A stretch of 64,000 nucleotides of DNA from Phycisphaera sp. Its GTDB lineage: Bacteria; Planctomycetota; Phycisphaerae; Phycisphaerales; SM1A02. The notes beneath the pieces were generated by a model that saw only the letters and a list, made by a program, of their open reading frames with translations, was not told the DNA's origin and made no database searches. The position numbers were made by a program, and so were the translations under genes. The DNA lies in assembly GCA_016124975.1 (NCBI GenBank), contig WGMP01000002.1, forward strand, positions 41,012 through 105,011. The letters run 5' to 3'. Position 1 is the first letter of the stretch; each line of letters opens with the position of its first letter. Of this stretch, positions 49,591 to 59,289 are shown piece by piece.

Positions 49591-51663
49591 ATGAATGATC
49601 GTTCGCGATTGGCGAGCGTGCTGGCAGGCACCACGGTGCTCGCAGGCTCGCTCTTCATCACCGCGACTGCGTCCGCGCAGTGCACGGTGAACCCCAACCC
49701 CAACTTCACGCAGAACGATGGCGGCTGCCCGGTTGCCGGGCAGTCCGATTCGAACGGCGGCTGTAACCAGGTCCCCGCTGCGTTCCAGACGACAGGCACG
49801 ATCTCGAGCGCGAACACCTCGTTCACGATCGGCGGAACCTGCGGCGCGTCGCTCGCGTCGAACAACCGCGACCTCGACTGGTACTCCTTCACCGTCACCG
49901 AGGCGTGCTTCATCAACCTGTCGCTCGTGATGACGAACACGAACGGCACCCCCGCGGGCGATTCGCAGATGTTCTTCGGCCGCGTCGACGACTGCGACAG
50001 CTTCTTCGGCTTCCAGTACGGAGCCTGCCCCGCTGCGTTCGAGGAGCAGTTCGTCGAGCCCGGCACCTACGGCGTCGTCGTGACGCGCGCCTTCGCCACC
50101 GCGACGACGCCCGACACCTGCAACTCGCCCTACACCATCACGGTGTCCGCGCGCTTCTCGCAGTTCCCCGAGTGCGGTTCGCCCGCGGCGGGCAACTGCG
50201 GCGTCGCGACGCCTGGGACGGGCGGCTGCCAGGATGTCTCCTGCTGCGACTTCATCTGCGCGATCGATCCGCTCTGCTGCGCGATCCAGTGGGACGCAAC
50301 CTGCGCCACCACGGCGCAGCTCGCCCCGCCGAACGGCTGCGGCATCTTCGTCTACGAGTGCAACCCGCCCGCGAACGCTCCCGCGAATGACTGCGCGACG
50401 GCGGCCGCGACCGTCGGCTTCGACACGCCGACCGCCTTCAACAATGCCAACGCCTCGACCGACGGCCCGAACAACGGCCAGTGCGCGACCAACACGACGA
50501 AGGATGTGTGGTTCCTCGTGCAGGCTCCGTCCGACGGCAACATGACGATCGTCGCCGACACGCCTGGCCAGGACATCGTGGTGAGCGTCTACGCGAACGG
50601 CGACAGCTCGACGGTGAACGGCGCGCAGCTTGCCAACAACTACATCGGCTGCGTGAACGCGGTCGGTGCGGGCGGCGAGGCCGTCGTCCTCACGGGCACG
50701 GTGGAAGGCGAGTGGTACCTCTGGCGCGTCGGCCAGGTCACTGGCACGGGCGGCGCTGGAACCGTCGAGTTCAGCTTCGAGCGCGTGGTCTGGGACACGG
50801 GCGTCCATGTCGCGATCTGCGACGCTGCGGGCGGTGCCGTGAACCTCGGCCTCTCGAGCGGTGCGATCAGCGCCACCAGCACGCAGCGCTGGCTGGCCGT
50901 CCCCTTCACGGTGGATGACCCGGATGGCGCCGGCCCGCAGACCTCGTGGAACCTCACGCTCATGCAGCCCGAGGGCTTCCAGCCCGCGGGAACGGTGAAC
51001 GAGCGCCTGAACTGGATCATCTGGTCGCGCAACGGGTTCGTCGCCCCGAACTACGCGACCGACCAGGTCGCGAGCGGCCAGGTCGCCTACCCCGCGGCCC
51101 TCGGCCCGAACGGGGAGGCCGACATCCCGATGGATCTCGATCTCCCCGCGGGCGACTACTACCTGACCGTCTTCGCCTCGGCGGTGGGCAACCCCTGCCG
51201 CCCGAGCGACGGCCAGCCCGTCCTCTCCAACTTCGCGTGGTTCGTCGGTGCACCGAACGGCCTCGTTCCGAACACGGGAACGGGCTTCTTCGGCCTCCGC
51301 TCGGTCACCATGCCAGGCTCCGGCCCCGCCAATGAGGTCGTCATCGCGGGCACCCAGAACCCCTGCGAAGGTGGCACTGGCGGCGGGTTCCTCGTCTACG
51401 GCTACGGCGGCGCCTTCACCGAGTGTGCAGGCCAGCCCGCTGGTCAGAGCCTCGCGAACGCGTTCCGCGTCTTCGGAACGCCGATCGAGGCGAAGGGCCC
51501 CGCGTGCCCGACGGACATCGACGGCGACGGCACGACGGGCGCGTCGGACCTTTCCACGCTCCTGAACGGCTGGGGCACGGCATCGCCCGACCTTGACGGC
51601 GACGGTACGGTCGGCGCGTCCGACCTGTCGACGCTCCTCAACGGCTGGGGCGCCTGCCCGTAA
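49591..51663 (+). CDS. Secreted protein with C-terminal GC-type dockerin-like repeats
   Basis: The 690-residue protein has a signal peptide (VLAGTTVLAGSLFITATASA). A first domain (about 40-190) resembles bacterial pre-peptidase C-terminal domains (LDWYSFTVTEACFINLSLVM). A cysteine cluster (CQDVSCCDFICAIDPLCCAI) follows, as seen in planctomycete exoproteins. After two further beta domains, two calcium-binding repeats (DIDGDGTTGASDLSTLLNGW and DLDGDGTVGASDLSTLLNGW) end in GACP. Such tails are thought to attach exoproteins to a cell-surface or complex partner. A good Shine-Dalgarno sequence (AGGAG) precedes the ATG. Overall base composition is less extreme than that of neighbouring genes. Confidence 0.88.
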   Translation: MNDRSRLASVLAGTTVLAGSLFITATASAQCTVNPNPNFTQNDGGCPVAGQSDSNGGCNQVPAAFQTTGTISSANTSFTIGGTCGASLASNNRDLDWYSFTVTEACFINLSLVMTNTNGTPAGDSQMFFGRVDDCDSFFGFQYGACPAAFEEQFVEPGTYGVVVTRAFATATTPDTCNSPYTITVSARFSQFPECGSPAAGNCGVATPGTGGCQDVSCCDFICAIDPLCCAIQWDATCATTAQLAPPNGCGIFVYECNPPANAPANDCATAAATVGFDTPTAFNNANASTDGPNNGQCATNTTKDVWFLVQAPSDGNMTIVADTPGQDIVVSVYANGDSSTVNGAQLANNYIGCVNAVGAGGEAVVLTGTVEGEWYLWRVGQVTGTGGAGTVEFSFERVVWDTGVHVAICDAAGGAVNLGLSSGAISATSTQRWLAVPFTVDDPDGAGPQTSWNLTLMQPEGFQPAGTVNERLNWIIWSRNGFVAPNYATDQVASGQVAYPAALGPNGEADIPMDLDLPAGDYYLTVFASAVGNPCRPSDGQPVLSNFAWFVGAPNGLVPNTGTGFFGLRSVTMPGSGPANEVVIAGTQNPCEGGTGGGFLVYGYGGAFTECAGQPAGQSLANAFRVFGTPIEAKGPACPTDIDGDGTTGASDLSTLLNGWGTASPDLDGDGTVGASDLSTLLNGWGACP

Positions 51664-51708
51664 GGGTTCCTTCGCGAGCCGCGCGTGCGGCTCGAACGCA
51701 ACGCTTCG

Positions 51709-51742
51709 CGCCCCCCTCGACCACCGTCGAGGGGGGCGTTTT
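51709..51742 (+). terminator. Rho-independent terminator
   Basis: A perfect 13-bp stem CGCCCCCCTCGAC/GTCGAGGGGGGCG with loop CACC, followed by TTTT, 45 bp after the stop of the dockerin-type gene. Confidence 0.93.
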
Positions 51743-51806
51743 CGATCCGCTACCCTCTCCGCGCCGCGCGTTCGTGGCCGCGCGGAACGACTCGAAGGAC
51801 ACATCC

Positions 51807-54185
51807 ATGCTCTCCGCACTCTTTCGCAGAGTCCCCCCGTGCTCCGCTCGTTTCGCGGCACTCCTCGCGTGCGCCGTCGCGCTGCTGGGGCTGGCCACGG
51901 CGTCGGCGGGGTCGCTCGCTTCGGCCGATGAGCCCTCGACGCCCAAGCCCTCGACGCTCAAGCCCTCCCCCCTCCCGCCTCCGACGGCCGAGCCTCCAAC
52001 CGTCGAGCTGACGCGCGCCGGAACGATGGTGCGGGAAAGTGCGCGCATCACGCTCCCCCGCGCGCCGCTTCCTGCTGATGGCGACACGCCCGTCCTCCTC
52101 ATCGAGGGCCGCGACGACGGCACGCGCGTCGAGATCGACCTCGGGGGCGGCGTGCTGATCGGCGGCACTGGACGGCCGCACGAGCACGCAGGCACGGGCA
52201 TCCTGATCCGCGGCCGCAATGTGACGCTGCGGAACGGCACGATCCGCGGTTTCAAGGTCGCAGTGCGCGCGGTCGAATGCGACGGCCTCATTCTCGAGGA
52301 CCTCGTCGTCAGCGACAACTACGCGCAGCGCCTCCTCTCGAAGCCCTGGGCGGAAGACTCCTCCGACTGGCTCTTCCCGCATCGGAACGACGACGACGAA
52401 TGGGCGAAGGAGCATGGCGCGGGCATCTCGGTGCGCAACGCGCACGGCGCCGTCATCCGCCGCATCACGAGCCACCGCACGCAGAACGGCATCCTCCTCG
52501 ACCGCGTCGACGGCTCGCAGATCTACGACAACGACTGCTCGTTCCTCTCGGGCTGGGGCATCGCCATGTGGCGGTCCTCGGGGAACACCATCTGTCGCAA
52601 CAGCCTCGACTTCTGCATCCGCGGCTACTCGCACGGCGTCTACAACCGCGGCCAGGACTCTGCGGGGCTCCTGATGTTCGAGCAGTGCTCGGACAACATC
52701 GTCGCCCTCAACAGCGCCACGCACGGCGGCGACGGGATCTTCGGCTTCGCGGGCCGCGAGGCGCTCGGCGAGGGCCTCGCCGCCGACGCGGACCCGGCGG
52801 CGCACCTCGGCAAGGGCTGCAACGGCAACAGCTTCGTCGGCAACGACCTCTCGTTCGCGGCCGCGCACGGGCTCGAGACGACCTTCAGCTTCGACAACCT
52901 CGTGGCGCGCAACCGCTTCGAGTCGAACGCCATCTGCGGCATCTGGGGCGGCTACTCGCGCGGCACGGTCGTGACGGAGAACCAATTCATCGGCAACGGC
53001 CGCACCATGACGGGCGTCGAGCGCGGCGGCATCAACATCGAGCACGGGAAGCGGAACCTGATCGTGGGAAACTCGTTCAAGGACGATTCCGTCGGCGTTC
53101 GGTTCTGGACCGATGCGGACGAGGCGCTCGCGCGCCTGCCATGGACGCGCGCGAACGGGCGCGGCGCCGAGGACAACATCGTGGTCGGGAACGCGTTCGA
53201 GGGCGTGGCGACGGCGATCGAACTCGCGGACGCCCGCGGCACGAGGCTCTCGGAGAACATCTTCGTCTCCTGCGGCACCGAGGTGCGCGACGAACCTGCG
53301 ACGGGCACGACGGTGTCGGGTTCCGCGCCCGAGTCCGCGGCCGCGCCGCCGAGTACCGCCGAACTCGACGAGCTCCTCGCGCGGCTGCCGGGCGAGCGGC
53401 AGGCGATCGGCCTGCGTGACGCGCTCCGCGGCCGCGAGCACATCGTCATGCTCGAGCACGGCCCCTACGCGTGGGACGCGCCGATCGTCGTCCAGACGAC
53501 GCCCGGTCTCGCGCGGGTGCAGTTCAAGGCATATGGCCTCATCAGCGTCGAGTCGGCCGATGTCATCGGCCGCGGGCCGCTCTTCGCGGGCGTGGGCGCC
53601 GATGCGCAGACGATCGAGGTCGCGTCGAATCAGTCGGGATTCGTCGCGCCGTTCACGGTGCAGGCGCGCGACCCGCTGCGGAAACTCGCGAAGGCGCGCG
53701 GGTTGCTCGCGCCGGGCCAGTGGACGACGAAGGTGTTCCCGCTCGACGGGGGCGCGGCGCCGCTGGCGGCCGTTCCCGATCGCGAGGCGTTCCTCGCTCG
53801 CGCGGCGGAAGAGCAGCGCGAGCTCGAGCTCCGCGAGCTCTCCTTCGACTTCCGCGGCCGCGCGCCGCGCGAGGTGATCGACCACCAGGACGCGGCGCTC
53901 CTCGCCGCGGAAGGCTCGCGCTTCGGCCTGGTCTCGCGGAGCCCCTTCCGCTTCCCGCCCGGCCGCTACCGCGTCCTCGTCGAGAGCGACGACGGCATCC
54001 GCGTGCGGATCGACGGCGAGACGGTGATCGAGCGGTGGGACATCCACGCGCCGACCATCGACCGCCACGAGTTCGAGGTCGCGGAGATGCGGGAGCTCGC
54101 CTTCGAGGTCGAGTACTTCCAGAACACGGGGCACAGCACGCTCCGCGTCTGGTTCGAGGAGGCGGGCGAGGCGCCAAGGCGCTGA
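51807..54185 (+). CDS. Secreted parallel beta-helix protein with PA14-like C-terminus
   Basis: The 792-residue protein has a signal peptide (FAALLACAVALLGLATASAG), a proline-rich linker, and a right-handed beta-helix of about 400 residues made of Asn/Gly-rich turns (GILIRGRNVTLRNGTIRGFK, NSLDFCIRGYSHGVYNRGQD, GNSFKDDSVGVRFW), like NosD/CASH proteins and polysaccharide lyases. The C-terminus (PPGRYRVLVESDDGIRVRID to FEVEYFQNTGHSTLRVWFEE) matches a PA14-type carbohydrate-binding fold. Polysaccharide degradation or binding is likely, but no catalytic residues can be named. The Shine-Dalgarno sequence AAGGA lies 7 nt before the ATG at 51807. Confidence 0.85.
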   Translation: MLSALFRRVPPCSARFAALLACAVALLGLATASAGSLASADEPSTPKPSTLKPSPLPPPTAEPPTVELTRAGTMVRESARITLPRAPLPADGDTPVLLIEGRDDGTRVEIDLGGGVLIGGTGRPHEHAGTGILIRGRNVTLRNGTIRGFKVAVRAVECDGLILEDLVVSDNYAQRLLSKPWAEDSSDWLFPHRNDDDEWAKEHGAGISVRNAHGAVIRRITSHRTQNGILLDRVDGSQIYDNDCSFLSGWGIAMWRSSGNTICRNSLDFCIRGYSHGVYNRGQDSAGLLMFEQCSDNIVALNSATHGGDGIFGFAGREALGEGLAADADPAAHLGKGCNGNSFVGNDLSFAAAHGLETTFSFDNLVARNRFESNAICGIWGGYSRGTVVTENQFIGNGRTMTGVERGGINIEHGKRNLIVGNSFKDDSVGVRFWTDADEALARLPWTRANGRGAEDNIVVGNAFEGVATAIELADARGTRLSENIFVSCGTEVRDEPATGTTVSGSAPESAAAPPSTAELDELLARLPGERQAIGLRDALRGREHIVMLEHGPYAWDAPIVVQTTPGLARVQFKAYGLISVESADVIGRGPLFAGVGADAQTIEVASNQSGFVAPFTVQARDPLRKLAKARGLLAPGQWTTKVFPLDGGAAPLAAVPDREAFLARAAEEQRELELRELSFDFRGRAPREVIDHQDAALLAAEGSRFGLVSRSPFRFPPGRYRVLVESDDGIRVRIDGETVIERWDIHAPTIDRHEFEVAEMRELAFEVEYFQNTGHSTLRVWFEEAGEAPRR

Positions 54186-54256
54186 GCGTCGGCCGAGATC
54201 CCGCAAAGCGGGCGGGGACGCACCATCGGTCGGCGGGGAATCTTCCGCCAACAGGC

Positions 54257-54310
54257 TTGACAGGCGTCGCCATCCATGTATACTCATTCACTTCGCTGCA
54301 TCTCCATGCA
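54257..54310 (+). promoter_or_regulatory. Promoter and two ARG boxes of the arginine cluster
   Basis: TTGACA (54257-54262), a 16-nt spacer and TATACT (54279-54284) form a near-consensus promoter. It overlaps TGTATACTCATTCA (54277-54290), 10 of 14 to the ArgR box TGAATnnnnATTCA. A second palindrome, TGCAT-CTCC-ATGCA (54297-54310), lies 20 bp further, the one-to-two-turn spacing expected for an ArgR hexamer. Autorepression of argR and the downstream genes by arginine-bound ArgR is therefore likely. Confidence 0.78.
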
Positions 54311-54358
54311 TCGCAGCCGACCCCGTCTGACAGGCGTCACCCTTCTGCTCCATCGCTC

Positions 54359-54400
54359 CTGATCTGGCCTTTCTGATCTGGCCTTCCTGATCCCGCCTTC
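54359..54400. repeat. 14-bp tandem repeat in the argR leader
   Basis: Three copies of a 14-bp unit (CTGATCTGGCCTTT and variants, starting at 54359, 54373 and 54387) fill the argR leader just before the start codon, leaving no Shine-Dalgarno sequence. Confidence 0.85.
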
Positions 54401-54412
54401 CCTCCTCCACCC

Positions 54413-54859
54413 ATGAAGTCCCGCCGCCTCGCCGCCATCCGCACCCTCATCGCCGCAAGCGAGATCCGCAGCCAGCACGAGCTGGCTGGGCTTCTCGCAC
54501 GGGAGGGCATCGAGGCCACGCAGGCGACGCTTTCGCGCGACCTCGCCGAGCTTGGGGTGCTGAAGGGCCCCGATGGCTACCGGCTCCCGGGCGACCTCCC
54601 CGCGGTGCTCCCGCCCGAGGCCGCCCTCGGGCGCGCCCTCAAGCGGGAACTGATCTCCGTCGATGTCGGCGGGACGCTGGTGGTCCTCAAGACGCCGATC
54701 GGCCACGGCAACGCCCTCGCCATCGAGATCGACCGCGCACGGCTCAACGGCGCACTCGGCACGATCGCGGGCGACGACACGGTCTTCCTCGCGGCGCGCA
54801 GCGAGCTCTCCGCGCGCCGAATCGCGAAGGAACTCCGCACACTCGCGGAACTGGCCTGA
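54413..54859 (+). CDS. argR: Arginine repressor
   Basis: The 148-residue protein has an N-terminal winged helix (RLAAIRTLIAASEIRSQHEL and EATQATLSRDLAELGVLKGP) and a C-terminal hexamerisation and arginine-binding domain (IGHGNALAIEIDRARLNGAL, GTIAGDDTVFLAARS with the Asp pair that binds arginine). It binds ARG boxes when arginine is present. It is the first gene of the cluster and lies just behind two such boxes. argC follows after 97 bp. Confidence 0.95.
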   Translation: MKSRRLAAIRTLIAASEIRSQHELAGLLAREGIEATQATLSRDLAELGVLKGPDGYRLPGDLPAVLPPEAALGRALKRELISVDVGGTLVVLKTPIGHGNALAIEIDRARLNGALGTIAGDDTVFLAARSELSARRIAKELRTLAELA

Positions 54860-54956
54860 GCGCCGCCGCCCTCCCTGCTCACAACCCGATTCCCACACGG
54901 CTTCCGGCCTCCTCGGCCGCGCCCTCGATCCCGCCTTCCCCGCCGCACCCCGCCCC

Positions 54957-56030
54957 ATGCTCGACCTCCGCCCCTCCAAGATCCGAGTCGCCATCGTCGG
55001 TGCCAGCGGCTACGCAGGCGCCGAACTCGTGGCGATCCTGGCCGCGCACCCGTGGGTCGAGGTGGTCGCGCTCTATGGAAGCTCCCGCAAGGCCGAGGAG
55101 GGCGCGCCGACCGTCGCGGATCTGTTCCCGCGCCTCGAGGGCCTCGGCGTAGGGGAACTCCGAATCGAGCCGTTCGACGCGGCCGCCGCCATCGCGGCGG
55201 GGCTCGACGCGATCTTCCTCGCCACGCCGCATGAGCTCTCGCACGAGGTCGCCCGCACGCTCGTCGACGCAGGCATCGTCGTGCTCGACCTCTCCGCCGC
55301 CTTCAGGCTCTCCGACCGCGAGACCTTCGCGAAGAACTACGGCTTTGAGCACGCGCACCCTGAGCTGCTCTCAGAGGCCGTCTACGGCCTCGCCGAGTTC
55401 AACGCGCAACGCATTCGCTCCGCGCGGCTGATCGCTGTGCCGGGGTGCTATCCGACCGCCGCGATCCTCGCGATCCGACCGCTCGTCGAGTCGCGCCTCG
55501 TCGACGCCGCGCGCCCTGCCATCGTCGACGCCGTCAGCGGTGTGTCGGGCGCGGGCCGCAAGGCGGAGGTTCGCAGCCTCTTCTGCGAAGTCTCGATGCA
55601 GGCCTACGGCGTCTTCCGCCACCGCCACCGCCCCGAGATCGTGGAGCACGCGGGCCTTCCCACGATCTTCACGCCGCACCTCGGCGCCTACGACCGCGGC
55701 ATCCTTGCCACGGTCCACCTCGAGCTGAAGCCCGGCGTCAGCGAGTCCGCCGCGCGCATCGCCTTCGAGTCCTGCTACGCGGAGCGCGCGTTCGTGCGCA
55801 TCCTGAAGCCTGGCCGCTGGCCGAGCATCGCGGCGGTCGAGCGCACGAACCACTGCGACATCGGCATCGCGGTCGAGGGCTCGCACATCATCATCGAGAG
55901 CGCGATCGACAACCTCGTGAAGGGCGCCGCGGGGCAGGCCGTCCAGTGCATGAACATCCGCTTCGGCCTCGACGAGACGGTCGGGTTCCTTCCCGCACCG
56001 AGCGTCGTTGCGACAGGAGACGAGGCTTGA
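54957..56030 (+). CDS. argC: N-acetyl-gamma-glutamyl-phosphate reductase
   Basis: The 357-residue NADPH enzyme makes N-acetylglutamate semialdehyde. The nucleotide-binding motif VAIVGASGYAGAELV is at 11-25. The catalytic cysteine is Cys164 in VPGCYPTA. FTPHLGAYDRGILATVH and TNHCDIGIAVEGSHIIIESAIDNLVKGA complete the family pattern. The ATG at 54957 lies after a C-rich leader without a Shine-Dalgarno sequence. The stop overlaps the start of argB (TTGA). Confidence 0.96.
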   Translation: MLDLRPSKIRVAIVGASGYAGAELVAILAAHPWVEVVALYGSSRKAEEGAPTVADLFPRLEGLGVGELRIEPFDAAAAIAAGLDAIFLATPHELSHEVARTLVDAGIVVLDLSAAFRLSDRETFAKNYGFEHAHPELLSEAVYGLAEFNAQRIRSARLIAVPGCYPTAAILAIRPLVESRLVDAARPAIVDAVSGVSGAGRKAEVRSLFCEVSMQAYGVFRHRHRPEIVEHAGLPTIFTPHLGAYDRGILATVHLELKPGVSESAARIAFESCYAERAFVRILKPGRWPSIAAVERTNHCDIGIAVEGSHIIIESAIDNLVKGAAGQAVQCMNIRFGLDETVGFLPAPSVVATGDEA

Positions 56031-56884
56031 ACACGATTCCAACCCCATCCTCCACGGTCGAGTTCGCGGCTTCACGCGGACCGCTTGTGGTCAAGATCGG
56101 CGGCGCGCTGCTCGAATCGGCCGAAGCCCATGGCGAGGCGTTCGACGGGCTCGTGTCGCTGCATGCGGCGCATCGGGCCCAGGGTGGCGGCGGCATCGTC
56201 CTCGTCCACGGCGGCGGCGCTCAGGTCGACCGCCAGCTGAAGCTCGTCGGCATCGAGACGCCGCGCATCGAGGGAATCCGCGTCACGAGCCGCGAGGCGA
56301 TCGACCAGGTCGTCGGTGTCCTCGCGGGCAGCGCGCATGTGCGCCTCCTCGGCATCCTCGCGGCCCGCGGCGCGCGCGTCGTCGGCCTCACGCTTTCGGA
56401 CGGCGGGCTCTGTGCGTGCCGCCACACGACGCGGTATGCGTTCGACGCAGGCGAGGTCGGGGAGATCACGGGCGGCGATGGCGCGGTGGCGCACACGCTT
56501 CTCGCGGGCGGCTTCATGCCCGTCGTGAACTCGATCGGCCTCTCCGCCAACGGCGACCCGCTCAATGTGAACGCGGACGAGGCCGCGTGCGCGATCGCGC
56601 GCATCGTCGGCGCATCGGGCATCGTGCTCCTTACCGATGTCGCGGGCGTGCTCGACGCGCACAAGCAGCTGATCCGCGAGCTCGACGCAGCGCGCATCGA
56701 GGTGCTCATCGCCGACGGCACGATCTCAGGCGGCATGATCCCCAAGGTCCGCGGCGCGCTCGAGGCCGCCGCGCAGGCCGGCTGCCCCGCCACCATCGCC
56801 TCGTGGCGTGATCCTGCGGCGATCGCGAAGGGCATGGGCGGCACACGCATCCTCGCCCCGCTCGCGGAGCCCTCGCGGCGCTGA
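56027..56884 (+). CDS. argB: Acetylglutamate kinase
   Basis: The 285-residue enzyme phosphorylates N-acetylglutamate. Motifs: LVVKIGGALLE, IVLVHGGGAQVDRQLKLVGI, GLTLSDGGLCACR, FMPVVNSIGLSANGDPLNVNADEAA, LLTDVAGVLD and GTISGGMIPKVRGALEAA. The start is a TTG at 56027, supported by AGGAGA six nt upstream and by the TTGA overlap with the argC stop. The usual arginine-inhibitable N-terminal helix is not evident. Confidence 0.94.
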   Translation: MNTIPTPSSTVEFAASRGPLVVKIGGALLESAEAHGEAFDGLVSLHAAHRAQGGGGIVLVHGGGAQVDRQLKLVGIETPRIEGIRVTSREAIDQVVGVLAGSAHVRLLGILAARGARVVGLTLSDGGLCACRHTTRYAFDAGEVGEITGGDGAVAHTLLAGGFMPVVNSIGLSANGDPLNVNADEAACAIARIVGASGIVLLTDVAGVLDAHKQLIRELDAARIEVLIADGTISGGMIPKVRGALEAAAQAGCPATIASWRDPAAIAKGMGGTRILAPLAEPSRR

Positions 56885-56936
56885 ACCGAGGCGGACGCTC
56901 CGTGCATGCTCGATCGCGAGCCTGATTGCAAGACCG

Positions 56937-57956
56937 ATGGCAAGACCGATGGCAAGAACCCCAGACATCTCCGCACTCGAAGGCCTCCGAGGCCGCTCGA
57001 TCCTCAGGCTCGTCGATCTCTCGGCGGACGAAATCCGCGCCATCCTCTCGCTCGCGCGCATGGTCAAGGCCGACTACGGCGCCTTCCGCGGCGCGCTCTC
57101 CCAGCGCGCGCTCGTGATGCTCTTCGAGAAGCCGTCGCTGCGGACACGGCTCTCCTTCGAGCTCGGGTTCCAGAAGCTCGGCGGCTGCGTGTCGTTCCTC
57201 GACCACCGCAACGAGCGGATCGGCGCGCGCGAGTCGACCGCCGACTATGGCCGCAACCTCGAGCGCGTGGCCGATGTGATCGTCGCGCGCGTCTTCGCGC
57301 ATGACACGCTCGTCTCGTTGCGCAAGTCGTGCTCTGCACCGATCGTGAACGCGCTCAGCGAGATCGCGCACCCCTGCCAGGCGCTCGCCGACGCGCAGAC
57401 GCTCGTCGAGCACGGCATCGCGCTCGAGTCGTGCCACCTCGCGTGGATGGGCGACGGCAACAATGTGTGCCTCTCGCTCATGGAGCTCACCGCGATCATG
57501 GGCGGCCGCATGACGGTCGTCACGCCCGCGGCGCACAAGCCCTGCCCGACGCTGAGCGCCGAAATCGCGGCAGTCGCCGCGAAGACCGGTGCGACCATCG
57601 TGCTCACCTCCGATCCCGCCGCCATCAAGGGCGCGCACGCGGTCTACACCGACGCGTGGATCTCGATGGGCCAGCAGGACTCCGCAGAGAAGATTGCGTC
57701 GCTGCGCGCGCTTTCGGTCACGCCCGAGATCATGAAGATCGCGGGCCCGCAGGCGAAGTTCATGCACTGCCTTCCCGCCCACCGCGGCGAAGAGGTCGTC
57801 GACCCCGTCATCGACGGCCCGCAGTCGGTCGTCTTCGACCAAGCCGAGAACCGCATGCACGCGCAGAACGCGCTCTTGCTTGCGCTCCTCGGCGCCGTTC
57901 CCGCGTCGCACGGCGTCCGCGCCGATGCCGCACAACTCCTGTCGCAAACCCGCTGA
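56937..57956 (+). CDS. argF: Ornithine carbamoyltransferase
   Basis: The 339-residue enzyme makes citrulline. The carbamoyl-phosphate motif reads EKPSLRTRLSFE (STRTR in E. coli), and SEIAHPCQALAD and FMHCLPAHRGEEV are the ornithine-site motifs of OTCases. Two in-frame ATGs lie 12 nt apart (56937 and 56949) in a 12-bp repeat encoding MARP twice; the second gives 335 residues. argD, expected somewhere in this pathway, is not in the cluster. argG follows 30 bp downstream. Confidence 0.93.
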   Translation: MARPMARTPDISALEGLRGRSILRLVDLSADEIRAILSLARMVKADYGAFRGALSQRALVMLFEKPSLRTRLSFELGFQKLGGCVSFLDHRNERIGARESTADYGRNLERVADVIVARVFAHDTLVSLRKSCSAPIVNALSEIAHPCQALADAQTLVEHGIALESCHLAWMGDGNNVCLSLMELTAIMGGRMTVVTPAAHKPCPTLSAEIAAVAAKTGATIVLTSDPAAIKGAHAVYTDAWISMGQQDSAEKIASLRALSVTPEIMKIAGPQAKFMHCLPAHRGEEVVDPVIDGPQSVVFDQAENRMHAQNALLLALLGAVPASHGVRADAAQLLSQTR

Positions 57957-57986
57957 TTTCCCGCTTTCGAGAAAGATCCACCCACC

Positions 57987-59288
57987 ATGTCGAACCAGAA
58001 GAAGCCCTCTCGCGTCTGCGTCGCCTACTCCGGCGGCCTCGACACCTCCTGCATTATCCCCTGGCTCGTCGAGACCTACGGCTGCGAGGTCATCGCCTGC
58101 GTGGCCGATGTCGGCCAGGGTGCGCGCGAGCTCGAGGGCATCGAGGAGAAGGCGATCCGCACGGGCGCCAAGGAGTGCCATGTCGTCGACCTCAAGAAGC
58201 AGTTCATGGAGGACTTCGTCTTCCCGATGTGCATCTCGGGCTCGGTCTACGAAGGCCGCTACCTGATGGGCACATCGATCGCGCGCCCGATCATCGCGCG
58301 CGCGCAGGTCGAGGTCGCGCTCAAGACCGGCTGCGACGCGCTCTGCCACGGCTGCACGGGCAAGGGCAACGACCAGGTGCGCTTCGAGTCGACCTACGCG
58401 TCGCTCGCGCCGCAGCTTCCCGTGATCGCGCCGTGGCGCATCTGGGACCTCAAGAGCCGCGAGGCGATGCTCGCGTACCTCAAGGAGCGCAACATCCCCT
58501 GCGCCGCGAGCGCAGAGAAGATCTACTCGCGCGACGCCAACATGTGGCACATCTCGCACGAGGGCGGCGAGCTCGAGGATCCGTGGAACGCGCCGCCGGA
58601 AGACGTGTGGATGATCTCGGTCAGCCCGAAGGACGCGCCCGACCAGTACGAGGATGTCATGCTCTCGTTCGCGAAGGGCCGCCCCACCGCGCTCAACGGC
58701 AAGGCGATGGACCCCGTCGCGCTTCTCGGCGAGCTGAACAAGATCGGCGGCCGCAACGGCGTCGGCCGCGTCGACATCTGCGAGAACCGCCTCGTCGGCA
58801 TGAAGAGCCGCGGCGTCTACGAGACCCCGGGCGGCACGATCCTGATGGAGGCCGTGCGCGGCCTCGAGCAGCTCGTCCTCGACCGCGAGACGCTCCACTT
58901 TCGCGAGAAGCTCGCGCTCGACTTCGCGAAGATCATCTACAACGGCACCTGGTACAGCCCCACGCGCGAGGCAATGTGGGCATCGTTCGAGGCCATCGCG
59001 CAGTCGCTCGACGGCGATGTCGTCGTGCGCTGCTACAAGGGCCGTGCCGAGGCGGTGCGCCGTCGCTCGCCGAACTCGCTCTTCCACCACGGCTTCGCCA
59101 CCTTCGGCGAGGACGAGGTCTACGACCACAAGCACAGCGAGGGCTTCATCCGCCTCTTCAGCCTGCCGCTCAGGATCCGCGCGCTGCTCGGACTGAACCC
59201 CGACGCGAAGAACATCGCCGCCAGCAACGCCTCGGGCTCGGCTTCGAACGCCGCAGCCGCTTCGACCCCGAAGCAGAAGGTCCACTGA
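57987..59288 (+). CDS. argG: Argininosuccinate synthase
   Basis: The 433-residue ATP pyrophosphatase joins citrulline and aspartate. Motifs: [16 protein letters not shown] (ATP binding), [33 protein letters not shown] (citrulline and aspartate binding) and [20 protein letters not shown]. The C-terminal 25 residues form an Asn/Ser/Ala tail beyond the family core. argH starts 1 bp after the stop. Confidence 0.96.
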   Translation: MSNQKKPSRVCVAYSGGLDTSCIIPWLVETYGCEVIACVADVGQGARELEGIEEKAIRTGAKECHVVDLKKQFMEDFVFPMCISGSVYEGRYLMGTSIARPIIARAQVEVALKTGCDALCHGCTGKGNDQVRFESTYASLAPQLPVIAPWRIWDLKSREAMLAYLKERNIPCAASAEKIYSRDANMWHISHEGGELEDPWNAPPEDVWMISVSPKDAPDQYEDVMLSFAKGRPTALNGKAMDPVALLGELNKIGGRNGVGRVDICENRLVGMKSRGVYETPGGTILMEAVRGLEQLVLDRETLHFREKLALDFAKIIYNGTWYSPTREAMWASFEAIAQSLDGDVVVRCYKGRAEAVRRRSPNSLFHHGFATFGEDEVYDHKHSEGFIRLFSLPLRIRALLGLNPDAKNIAASNASGSASNAAAASTPKQKVH

Positions 59289-59289
59289 C

